Below are positions 1 through 6,197 of a DNA stretch of 11,208 nucleotides, piece by piece. Origin of the DNA: CAZGYE01 sp964530165 (GTDB taxonomy: Bacteria > Planctomycetota > Planctomycetia > Planctomycetales > Planctomycetaceae); assembly GCA_964530165.1 (NCBI GenBank), contig CAZGYE010000194.1:1-11208 (forward strand), read 5' to 3'. The notes beneath the pieces are model-generated. The model saw nothing but the letters and a program-made list of their open reading frames with translations, made no database searches and was not told the origin of the DNA. Position 1 is the stretch's first letter. Each line of letters begins with the position of its first letter. A program made the translations under genes and the position numbers.

Positions 1-33
1 GGGGTCGCATTCGCTCCACCACAGCCACCCTTT
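1..33 (-). repeat. Left copy of a 33-bp perfect inverted repeat (arm of a palindromic element cut by the window edge)
   Basis: Bases 1-33 are the exact reverse complement of 3151-3183. The piece ends in CAGCCACCC (22-30) and is followed eight bases later by AAACTGACCCACT (39-51), which also occurs downstream of the right copy. The rest of this element lies left of the window. Confidence 0.9.
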
Positions 34-38
34 AATCG

Positions 39-51
39 AAACTGACCCACT
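39..51 (+). repeat. Repeat tail AAACTGACCCACT, copy 1
   Basis: Thirteen bases identical to 3246-3258 and in the same orientation, followed by GCC here and ACC there. It lies just outside the palindromic element in both places, so it looks like a fixed tail or an insertion-element end. The core CTGACCCAC resembles the repeated ends of some IS21-type elements, which is a weak resemblance only. Confidence 0.6.
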
Positions 52-111
52 GCCGTGAATTCCCCGAAGTGGCATTCGGAGGCCAAACAGGATAGACTCT
101 CGTAAGATTGT

Positions 112-1266
112 ATGATAGCGAGGGAAAACGCATTGACCAACCGTGAGCGAATTCTGGCCATCATGGCAGGCCGGCCCCCCGATCGCATTCCGTGGATACC
201 GCGTCTGCTGCTCTGGTACAACGCGCACAAGAAGTCCGGAACACTGCCCCAGCGATACCGCAACTGGAGTCTACGCGACATCGAGCGGGACCTGGGACTC
301 GGCGACGCCGCCCGAGACGGCATCGTGTTTCGGGCCGAGATGAACGGTGTCGAGATCGACCAGCGGCAGATCGACGATCTGCATCTCCGCACCGAATACC
401 GCACCCCGGTCGGCACGGTGAGCACGTTGTTTCAGGGCAGCGACCTTTTGCGGAAGCAGGCCATTCAGGATCTAGAAGTCGAGTTCATGCTCAAAGGCCC
501 TTCGGACTACGCGGTCGTCGAGTACATCGTCGAGAACACCGACATCGTCCCCACCTACGAGGCGTACGAGCGTTACGAAGCCCAGGTCGGCGACGACGGT
601 TACCCGCTGGTGAATTGCGGCGACTGCCCGTTTCATCACTGGATGCGGGCGCTGGTCGGCTACGATCAGGCCTATTTCCACCTCACCGATTACCCCAACG
701 AAGTCGAACGGCTGATCGAGGTGATGACGCAGCGGGACCAGGAGACCATCTGGCCGGTGATTGCCGATTCGCCGGCGAAGCTGATTCTGCACGGGGCCCA
801 CTTTTCCAGCCAGATGACGCCGCCCGCCATCTTCGAGCGTTACATCTTGCCCTACTATCAGGACTTCTCGCCGCTGTTGCGTTCCCGCGGCAAAACGCTG
901 ACGTTACACGGCGACAACGACACGCGGCACATTCTCGGCCACATCGAGCAGGCCGGCTTCGGCATGGTGGAATGCTTCGTCACGCAGCCCATGGTCGAAA
1001 CGACGCTCGCCGAGGCCCGCCAGGCGTGGGGGAAAAGCGTCATCATTTGGGGCGGCATCCCCTCGGTCATCCTCGAGGACCATTACTCCGACGAGCAATT
1101 CGAAGCCGACATCGAAAACCTGTTCCGCACTATTGCCCCTGGAGATGCCTTCATTCTCGGTGTCGCCGACAACGTCATGCCCGGCGCCAAGCTGGACCGC
1201 ATTCGGCGAATCACGCAGATGGTCGAACAGTTCGGCGAGTATCCCATCGCCGCCCTTTGCACGTGA
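112..1266 (+). CDS. Uroporphyrinogen decarboxylase (URO-D) superfamily protein, methyltransferase-like
   Basis: A 384-residue protein with the URO-D / MtaA-CmuA TIM-barrel pattern. The N-terminus has the family opening NRERILAIMAGRPPDRIPW (residues 10-28), and the C-terminal half has MTPPAIFERYILPYY (235-249), LHGDN (265-269) and IIWGGIP (311-317). It is not HemE: the arginine-rich substrate motif of true uroporphyrinogen decarboxylases is replaced by WIPRLLLWYN (28-37). MtaA-type enzymes transfer methyl groups to or from corrinoid proteins and bind zinc through a His-x-Cys motif. Here the equivalent position reads H266-G-D268, so the usual zinc cysteine appears absent and the substrate cannot be predicted. 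The ATG at 112 has no clear ribosome site. A TTG at 133 (giving TNRERIL) has AGGGA at 121-125 seven bases upstream and is a credible alternative start. No signal peptide is seen, so it is probably cytoplasmic. It may be co-transcribed with polX, 15 bases downstream. Confidence 0.92.
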   Translation: MIARENALTNRERILAIMAGRPPDRIPWIPRLLLWYNAHKKSGTLPQRYRNWSLRDIERDLGLGDAARDGIVFRAEMNGVEIDQRQIDDLHLRTEYRTPVGTVSTLFQGSDLLRKQAIQDLEVEFMLKGPSDYAVVEYIVENTDIVPTYEAYERYEAQVGDDGYPLVNCGDCPFHHWMRALVGYDQAYFHLTDYPNEVERLIEVMTQRDQETIWPVIADSPAKLILHGAHFSSQMTPPAIFERYILPYYQDFSPLLRSRGKTLTLHGDNDTRHILGHIEQAGFGMVECFVTQPMVETTLAEARQAWGKSVIIWGGIPSVILEDHYSDEQFEADIENLFRTIAPGDAFILGVADNVMPGAKLDRIRRITQMVEQFGEYPIAALCT

Positions 1267-1281
1267 TGGTGTCGCAGTTCC

Positions 1282-3012
1282 ATGCTCGAGGGAATGAAAA
1301 ACGCAGAGGTTGCCCGTTTTTTCGACGACCTGGCCGACCTGCTGGAGATTCAGGGCGCGAACCCGTTCCGTGTGCGAGCTTACCGCAACGCAGCCCGCAT
1401 GATCGGCGATCTGTCGGAATCGATCGCCGACATCGCCCGCAATTCCGCCGACGATTTGCAGGATCTGCCGGGCATCGGCAAGGACCTGGGCGAGAAGATC
1501 GTCACCATCGTCGAGACGGGCCGGTTGCCGCTGCTCGACGATCTGCGCAAAGAGATTCCTCCAGGCGTCGTCGACATGCTGCGCCTGCCGGGTTTGGGGC
1601 CAAAAAAAGTGGCCGTGTTGTTTCAAAACCTGTCGATCACGTCGCTGGACGAGCTGAAACAGGCGGCCGAGAACGGCCAGGTCGCCGCGCTGAAAGGGTT
1701 CGGCAAAAAGACCGAGCAAACGATTCTCGAGAGCGTCGACCAGGTCGCCGAGGCCGGCAAACGGGTTTTTTTGGCTGAGGCAAAAGCGGCCGCCGATCGA
1801 ATCGTCGACAACCTGCTGACATTGCAGTCGGTCACGCAGGCGTCGGTGGCGGGAAGCTGCCGTCGCCGAAAGGAGACGGTCGGCGATCTCGACGTGCTGG
1901 TGACTTCGAGCAAGTCGTCCGAGGCCATGGACCTCTTGGCGACACACGAGCTAGTCGCGACGGTGCTGGCCCGCGGCGAGACGAAGCAGCGCGTTCGGCT
2001 CCACTCGGGACTCGAAATGGACCTGCGTGTCGTGCCGGACGAGTCGTACGGTGCAGCCATGCAGTATTTCACCGGGTCGAAGGAGCACAACATCGTCATT
2101 CGCCGCCGGGCGCAGCAGCGTGGTTTGAAGGTGAACGAGTACGGCGTCTTTCGCGGCGAGACGGCGGTCGCCGGCCGCACCGAAGACGAAGTCTATGCAG
2201 CCCTCGATCTTCCTTGGATCCCGCCAGAGCTGCGCGAGGACCGGGGCGAGATCGAACGGGCCGAGCAAGGCCGGCTGCCGAAACTGATCGAGCTCGCAGA
2301 CATCCGCGGTGATCTGCACATGCACACGACGGCCACCGACGGAACGGCCACCCTCCGCGAGATGGCCGAGGCGGCCAAGGCGCGCGGGCTGAAGTACATC
2401 GCCATCACCGATCATTCCAAACGGGTCTCGATGGTCAATGGCCTCGACGCCGGCCGGCTGCGCAAGCAGTGGCGGGAGATCGACAAGCTTCGCGGCCGGA
2501 TTTCTGGGATCGAAATTCTGCGAGGCATCGAATGCGACATTCTGGAAGACGCCACACTGGATCTCTCCGACGACGTCCTTAAAGAGGCGGACTGGGTCAT
2601 CGCCGTGCTGCACTATGGACTGAAACAGCCGCGCCGGCAGATCAACAAGCGGTTGCTGGCCGCGATCCGCTGTCCCTACGTCTCGGTGATCGGGCATCCG
2701 TCGGGCCGGATGATCGGCCAACGTCCCGGCGCCGACGTCGGCTATGACGAAGTTTTCAAAGCGGCCGCCGACCACGGTGTGATGATGGAGATTAACTCGC
2801 ATCCCAGCCGGCTCGATCTGGACGACGTCCAAGCCGCCGCCGCCCGCGATCACGGCATCCCGATCGTCATCAGCACCGACGCCCACAGCCCGACCGGGCT
2901 GGGCGTCATGCAATACGGCGTCTACCAAGCCCGCCGAGCCGGCCTGGAGAAGAAAGACATCGCCAATACGCGCACCGTCGCGCAATTCCGCAAGATGCTG
3001 CGGAATCGTTGA
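1282..3012 (+). CDS. polX: DNA polymerase X family protein with C-terminal PHP phosphoesterase domain
   Basis: A full-length bacterial PolX of 576 residues. It is a gap-filling repair polymerase fused to a PHP domain that in characterised homologues provides 3'-5' exonuclease and AP-endonuclease activity. The order is an N-terminal 8-kDa-like helical domain (about 5-90), helix-hairpin-helix segments (LPGIGKDLGEK 62-72, LPGLGPKK 92-99, LKGFGKKTE 117-125), and a palm with catalytic aspartates D202 and D204 in GDLDVLV and D247 in MDLRV. YFTGS (262-266) matches the nucleotide-binding loop. The PHP part begins with DLHMHT (H345, H347) and continues with D353, TDH (376-378), E417, H444, GHP (471-473), E503 and TDAH (532-535). 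All expected metal ligands seem present, so both activities should be intact. The ATG at 1282 lacks a clear ribosome site. The ATG at 1294 (MKNAEVARFF) fits the family N-terminus as well, but its GAGGG lies too close, so the start is uncertain by four codons. A likely role is base excision or gap repair. Confidence 0.97.
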   Translation: MLEGMKNAEVARFFDDLADLLEIQGANPFRVRAYRNAARMIGDLSESIADIARNSADDLQDLPGIGKDLGEKIVTIVETGRLPLLDDLRKEIPPGVVDMLRLPGLGPKKVAVLFQNLSITSLDELKQAAENGQVAALKGFGKKTEQTILESVDQVAEAGKRVFLAEAKAAADRIVDNLLTLQSVTQASVAGSCRRRKETVGDLDVLVTSSKSSEAMDLLATHELVATVLARGETKQRVRLHSGLEMDLRVVPDESYGAAMQYFTGSKEHNIVIRRRAQQRGLKVNEYGVFRGETAVAGRTEDEVYAALDLPWIPPELREDRGEIERAEQGRLPKLIELADIRGDLHMHTTATDGTATLREMAEAAKARGLKYIAITDHSKRVSMVNGLDAGRLRKQWREIDKLRGRISGIEILRGIECDILEDATLDLSDDVLKEADWVIAVLHYGLKQPRRQINKRLLAAIRCPYVSVIGHPSGRMIGQRPGADVGYDEVFKAAADHGVMMEINSHPSRLDLDDVQAAAARDHGIPIVISTDAHSPTGLGVMQYGVYQARRAGLEKKDIANTRTVAQFRKMLRNR

Positions 3013-3071
3013 AAGTCGAGGTTAAGCCGCGTCGCGGAAGTAGTACCGCAGCAGACCACCGAGTCGCTCAC

Positions 3072-3128
3072 GGCTGGGTGGCCGGGGTTTGAGCGACGTC
3101 AGGAGCGAAACCCTGGAGGTAGCCAGCC
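3072..3128. repeat. Palindromic element after polX (possible terminator or REP-like repeat)
   Basis: Nested complementary arms: GGCTGG (3072-3077) with CCAGCC (3123-3128), and CCGGGGTTT (3082-3090) with AAACCCTGG (3108-3116, one G-T pair). The loop (3091-3107) contains GAGCG and GGAGCG. It starts 60 bases after the polX stop and has no T-run, so it is more like a dispersed palindromic repeat than a standard intrinsic terminator, though it could act as one. Confidence 0.55.
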
Positions 3129-3153
3129 GGGGCTTCCCTCCCGTTGGTCGAAA

Positions 3154-3232
3154 GGGTGGCTGTGGTGGAGCGAATGCGACCCCACAGACCGTCGATTCTG
3201 GGGGCTCGCCTACGGCTCGACCTCAGCCACCC
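3154..3232. repeat. 79-base imperfect palindrome, complete copy of the repeat found at the window start
   Basis: Outer arms GGGTGGCTG (3154-3162) and CAGCCACCC (3224-3232) pair perfectly. Inner arms 3163-3187 and 3198-3223 pair at roughly 19 of 26 positions, leaving a loop at 3188-3197. The left arm plus the flanking AAA (3151-3153) equals the reverse complement of bases 1-33. Its right flank carries the tail AAACTGACCCACT (3246-3258). No protein is encoded in it. Size and shape fit a non-autonomous palindromic or MITE-like element. Confidence 0.75.
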
Positions 3233-3245
3233 ATTATGTTAAGCC

Positions 3246-3258
3246 AAACTGACCCACT
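3246..3258 (+). repeat. Repeat tail AAACTGACCCACT, copy 2
   Basis: Identical to 39-51 and in the same orientation, 13 bases after the end of the palindrome (8 bases in copy 1). It lies about 100 bases before the ribosome site of the tandem lactamase gene. Confidence 0.6.
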
Positions 3259-3353
3259 ACCCAGCGGCAAGTTGATTGGCATCGTCGGGGGCGGTAGGAT
3301 GACGTTGCCGGTCCGTTTGTCCTGTTTCACCACCCGAGACGTCGTCCAGTGCG

Positions 3354-3360
3354 AAGGAGA
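3354..3360 (+). promoter_or_regulatory. Strong ribosome binding site that sets the start of the tandem lactamase gene
   Basis: AAGGAGA lies six bases before ATG 3367. It is the best Shine-Dalgarno match in the window and makes ATG 3367 the real start. The upstream in-frame extension (MRRRSP, from 3349) would place its start codon before this site and is rejected. Confidence 0.85.
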
Positions 3361-3366
3361 TCCCCT

Positions 3367-5358
3367 ATGGCCGATCTGCAAGACTTCATTCCGCTGCGCC
3401 GCGCGTCGCGACGCCGGTTTCTTGAGTCCACGCTGGCTTCGGCGGCCGGCTTGACTCTGGGCGGTGGGTTCTCGGCGATCGGTGCGCCGCCTCGGCCACC
3501 TGCAGACGCCAAAACGCCCGGCGGCACAACCAAGCTTTCCGAGCACCTGCTGGTGCATCACGGTCCTGTGAACGTGGGCATCGTGCGCGACGGTGCCAAG
3601 GCCTTGTTGATCGATTGCGGCGATGCAAGCGTGGCCGAAGCGCTGCCTGGGCTGGGCATCACGAAGGTCGATCAGATTGTCTTCACCCACTACCACCGCG
3701 ACCAGGCGTGCGGCGTGTACGACATGGCTGCCGCCGGCGCGAAGATTACCGTGCCCGCAGCCGAACGGGAGTATTTCTCCAATCCGGCCGGTTTTTGGAA
3801 CGAGGACAAATACCTATGGCGTGTGTACCGCAGCTTCCGCCCGCATCACTTGATGCTCACTGAGCCGCTGAAGGTCGATGACGTCGCCCAAGACGGTCAC
3901 CAGTTCACCTTCGGGCCGGCGAAGATCCGCGTGATCAACACGCCGGGCCATACCGAAGGCGCGGTCAGTTACCTTGTCGAAGTCGACGGCAAGCGTGTGG
4001 TCTTCAGTGGCGACTGCATCTACGACGAAGGCCAGGTCTGGGACGTCTACAGTCTGCAAAAGGGATTCAGCAAGGGCGGGCGAACGATCGGCGGCTACCA
4101 CGGGTTCATGGGCGACCGCCCGCGGCTGGTGGAGAGCTTGGAACGGATCAAGGGGCTCCGGCCGCATCTGCTCGTCCCTTCGCACGGCAAGCTGATGGCC
4201 GAGCCGAACAGAGCCATCGACACGCTCACCGAGCGATTCGAGACCTGTTACGAGAACTACGTGGCCGTCAGCGCGTTGCGGCATTACTTCCCCGAACTGT
4301 TCACCGACTACAAAGGCCGCCCCGGGCAAATGCCCATACGCCCGGGCATTAAGCCGCCCGACTGCCTGCAACATTTCGGCACTACTTGGATGCTGGTCTC
4401 GGGGAGCGGGGCCGCGTTCGTGATGGACGTCGGCTCTCCCAACATCGTCGACCAGGTCAAAAGGAAGCTCAAGCACGGCGACATCAAGAGCGTGGAAGGG
4501 CTGTGGGTGACGCATTACCATTACGACCACACCGACGGCATCCCCGAATTCCAGCAGGCATTCGACTGCCCCTGCTTCACCGACCGCCGACTGGCGGAAG
4601 TGCTCACCGATCCCCCGGCGTGGCGGCTTCCGTGCCTGGCGCCGGAGCCCATCCGCGTTGACCGGCCGATGGACGACGGCCAGTCGTGGCAGTGGCGCGA
4701 ATTTAAGATGACCTCCTACTTCTTCCCCGGACAGACGCTCTACCATGACGCCCTTTTGGTGGAGAACGGGAACCTGCGGATGTTCTTCGTCGGCGATTCG
4801 CACACGGCGGCCGGTATCGACGATTATTGCGCCTACAACCGCAACTTCTTAGGCCGCGGCGTCGGGTTTCAGTATTGCATCTCACAGATCGAGAAGCTTC
4901 GTCCCACGCACATCTTCAACTGCCACGTCAAGGACGCCTTCACCTTCACGCCCAAGGAGATCCGCTTCATGCGGGAGAACCTGGACCGGCGCGAGGAGCT
5001 GTTTGGCCGGCTCGTTGGGTGGGACCACGCCAACTACGGCTTGGACGCCTCGTGGGTCCGCTGCGCTCCGTACACGCAGAAAGCCGCTCCAGGCGGGAAG
5101 CTTCCCTTGGAAGTCGTCATCACCAACCACTCGGCAAAGCCGCAGGTCGCCGCGTGCCGTGCCGTGCTGCCGAAAGCGCTTGGAGGCCAACAGACGGCGT
5201 GGGTCAAAGCTGAGGTGCCCGCCAAGGCGGAAGGCCGCCTGGCTCTCGCCTTCGGCGTTCCCCCGGGTGTGCAGCCTGGTCGCTATGTGGTGCCCATCGA
5301 CGTGAAACACGGCCCGTGGCACTTACCACAGTTTGCCGAGGCGATCGTCAACGTTTGA
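3367..5358 (+). CDS. Tat-exported protein with two tandem metallo-beta-lactamase domains
   Basis: A 663-residue protein starting MADLQDF after a strong ribosome site. Residues 11-40 form a twin-arginine signal (SRRRFLE at 14-20, then an Ala/Gly/Leu-rich stretch), so it should be exported folded through Tat. Two metallo-beta-lactamase folds follow. Domain 1 (about 60-290) has HYHRDQ (H108, H110, D112, Q113), PGHTEGA with H195, SGDC with D216, and PSHG with H273. Domain 2 (about 335-530) has the canonical HYHYDH (H383, H385, D387, H388), PGQTLYHD (454-461), VGDSH with D477, and NCH with H520. In domain 1 the last histidine of HxHxDH is glutamine; in domain 2 the usual GHT histidine is glutamine (GQT), with H460 four residues further on. 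Residues about 575-663 (KLPLEVVITNHS onward) look like a beta-sandwich domain. The fold indicates a zinc hydrolase, but the substrate is unknown. It stands alone between two palindromes and a gene-poor stretch. Confidence 0.92.
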   Translation: MADLQDFIPLRRASRRRFLESTLASAAGLTLGGGFSAIGAPPRPPADAKTPGGTTKLSEHLLVHHGPVNVGIVRDGAKALLIDCGDASVAEALPGLGITKVDQIVFTHYHRDQACGVYDMAAAGAKITVPAAEREYFSNPAGFWNEDKYLWRVYRSFRPHHLMLTEPLKVDDVAQDGHQFTFGPAKIRVINTPGHTEGAVSYLVEVDGKRVVFSGDCIYDEGQVWDVYSLQKGFSKGGRTIGGYHGFMGDRPRLVESLERIKGLRPHLLVPSHGKLMAEPNRAIDTLTERFETCYENYVAVSALRHYFPELFTDYKGRPGQMPIRPGIKPPDCLQHFGTTWMLVSGSGAAFVMDVGSPNIVDQVKRKLKHGDIKSVEGLWVTHYHYDHTDGIPEFQQAFDCPCFTDRRLAEVLTDPPAWRLPCLAPEPIRVDRPMDDGQSWQWREFKMTSYFFPGQTLYHDALLVENGNLRMFFVGDSHTAAGIDDYCAYNRNFLGRGVGFQYCISQIEKLRPTHIFNCHVKDAFTFTPKEIRFMRENLDRREELFGRLVGWDHANYGLDASWVRCAPYTQKAAPGGKLPLEVVITNHSAKPQVAACRAVLPKALGGQQTAWVKAEVPAKAEGRLALAFGVPPGVQPGRYVVPIDVKHGPWHLPQFAEAIVNV

Positions 5359-5609
5359 GACACACGTCACGCAAGACGCCGGGCTGCGGATGAACAGGGG
5401 CATTGGAGTCCGGCTTCGGGTAACGTTGGACCAGGGCTTCACGCCGCGCTGCCGCTGACTTCATCGGTAGCGAAATGGGTAGTCGACTTAGCAGTCAGAT
5501 TTGGCAGAGAACCATAAGCCACGGTTGATTGACATCGGTAGGCCCTCGCGGGCTTTCCCTGTCACACCATCGGGCATACGGGTCACGTCCCTTTCGAGAA
5601 CCGAGCTTG

Positions 5610-5879
5610 ATGTACTTTCATATCACGGCCGAAGAATATGGGCGCCGCAAAGCGATCTCCTGGCCGGAGGGCGTGCCCGAAACGTGCGTGCCACGCGGAG
5701 ATCGCGGAGGTCTCGAACCGGACCTCTCCGTGGCGCCTGTCGGTCCGGTCATGACCAGTGAAGTGATTGGCGGCCGGCCACGTAGCGACAGCCCATTGCC
5801 CGCAAACCCGTTCGACTCCTCTCTCACCACAAACTCCGACAAACGCGGCAGCCGTTCGCGCCGCCCGAGGAATCCCTAG
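5610..5879 (+). CDS. Doubtful small ORF, unknown product
   Basis: An 89-residue frame from ATG 5610 (MYFHITAEEYGRRK at the start) to TAG 5877-5879. The first 45 residues (to about SVAPVGPV) use codons with GC-rich third positions and read like protein; the rest is rich in Ser, Pro and Arg and looks unstructured. No ribosome site, domain or homologue is recognised. A hairpin (5690-5734) lies inside it. It may be a real small gene, a fragment of a decayed one, or chance. An in-frame extension to 5529 exists but adds nothing recognisable. Confidence 0.3.
   Translation: MYFHITAEEYGRRKAISWPEGVPETCVPRGDRGGLEPDLSVAPVGPVMTSEVIGGRPRSDSPLPANPFDSSLTTNSDKRGSRSRRPRNP
5690..5734. repeat. Two-tier hairpin
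   Basis: GCCAC (5690-5694) pairs with GTGGC (5730-5734), GGAG (5697-5700) with CTCC (5726-5729), and an inner stem AGGTC (5708-5712) pairs with GACCT (5721-5725) around an 8-base loop. There is no following T-run. It lies inside the doubtful ORF, so either the ORF or the hairpin may be incidental. Confidence 0.4.
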
Positions 5880-5902
5880 CCCGACTTCCCCAGCAGAGTG
5901 GA

Positions 5903-5917
5903 AAAATCGGCGATTTT
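5903..5917. promoter_or_regulatory. Perfect AT-rich dyad AAAATCG-G-CGATTTT
   Basis: A 7-bp perfect inverted repeat with one central base, in the most AT-rich stretch of a GC-rich window and followed by a short A/T run (5919-5927). It could be an operator, part of a promoter, or the end region of the decayed insertion sequence whose transposase starts 133 bases downstream. Confidence 0.35.
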
Positions 5918-6049
5918 GAAATTTTTTCGGCCTGTGATTTCACGTAAGTTCTTTGCCGATGGAGCCGGGATGTCGAGTTTGCCTGGCAGAGGCTGTGTAG
6001 TGAGACCTTTTCGTCTTGGCAGTACGAATTCGGCCGATAGCATGGGGCC

Positions 6050-6197
6050 ATGTTTATTCGGCCCTACTTTCGAACGACCAACGGAAAGCGGTGTGCCTAC
6101 TCTCGCGTTGGTCGAATCGTATCGAACCGCTCAAGGGCCACGGCAGCGAATCGTGGCTTGGTTGGGTCAACTCGATGGAGCCGGCCACCTGGGGGTG
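6050..6197 (+). pseudogene. Frameshifted, truncated N-terminus of an IS1634-type (IS4 superfamily) transposase
   Basis: Reading from ATG 6050 gives MFIRPYFRTTNGKRCAY, ending at TAC 6098-6100. One frame away, from 6105, the sequence continues ALVESYRTAQGPRQRIVAWL (6105-6164) and then GQLDGAGHLGV to 6197. Joined, these form the typical N-terminus of IS1634-family DDE transposases (NGK-x(3)-YW-ALVES-RTxxGPRQR-V-LG). Where YWALVES would need three bases (TGG), four are present (6101-6104), so one inserted base breaks the frame. Similarity stops at about 6197, on the stop codon of the enoyl reductase, so the catalytic DDE domain is gone. It cannot produce a transposase. Recognition is from memory of the family pattern. 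Confidence 0.75.

Larger units (their letters stand above)
3013..3366. other. Intergenic stretch dominated by palindromic repeats
   Basis: The 354 bases between polX and the tandem lactamase gene hold the two palindromes, the repeat tail and the ribosome site listed separately. The frames open here are shadows of the repeats and of the lactamase gene. I see no clear -35/-10 promoter. Confidence 0.7.
5359..6049. other. Gene-poor stretch before the transposase relic
   Basis: About 690 bases with no convincing gene. It holds a weak stem at 5540-5555 (GCCC-TCGC-GGGC core, no T-run), the doubtful ORF at 5610-5879, the hairpin at 5690-5734, and an AT-rich stretch at about 5901-5950. The part after 5900 is probably the leader and left end of the decayed insertion sequence, because the transposase start lies at 6050. 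No tRNA or other RNA gene was recognised. Confidence 0.6.

Noticed and set aside
192..1778. A 528-residue open frame overlapping the URO-D-like gene and the start of polX.
   Set aside because: Its translation is rich in Arg, Pro, Ala and Gly with no domain, typical of an alternate frame in GC-rich DNA, and it covers two well-supported genes.
904..1947. A 347-residue minus-strand open frame across the URO-D-like gene and polX.
   Set aside because: It is a shadow of two strong plus-strand genes, with no recognisable domain.
5707..5726. GGTTCGA-type sequence on the minus strand resembling a tRNA T-arm.
   Set aside because: The stem and loop spacing are wrong for a T-arm, and no acceptor, D or anticodon arm can be built around it.
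6075..6114. Perfect 9-bp inverted repeat CGACCAACG / CGTTGGTCG.
   Set aside because: It lies within the coding sequence of the transposase relic and spans its frameshift, so a chance pairing is more likely than a regulatory site.
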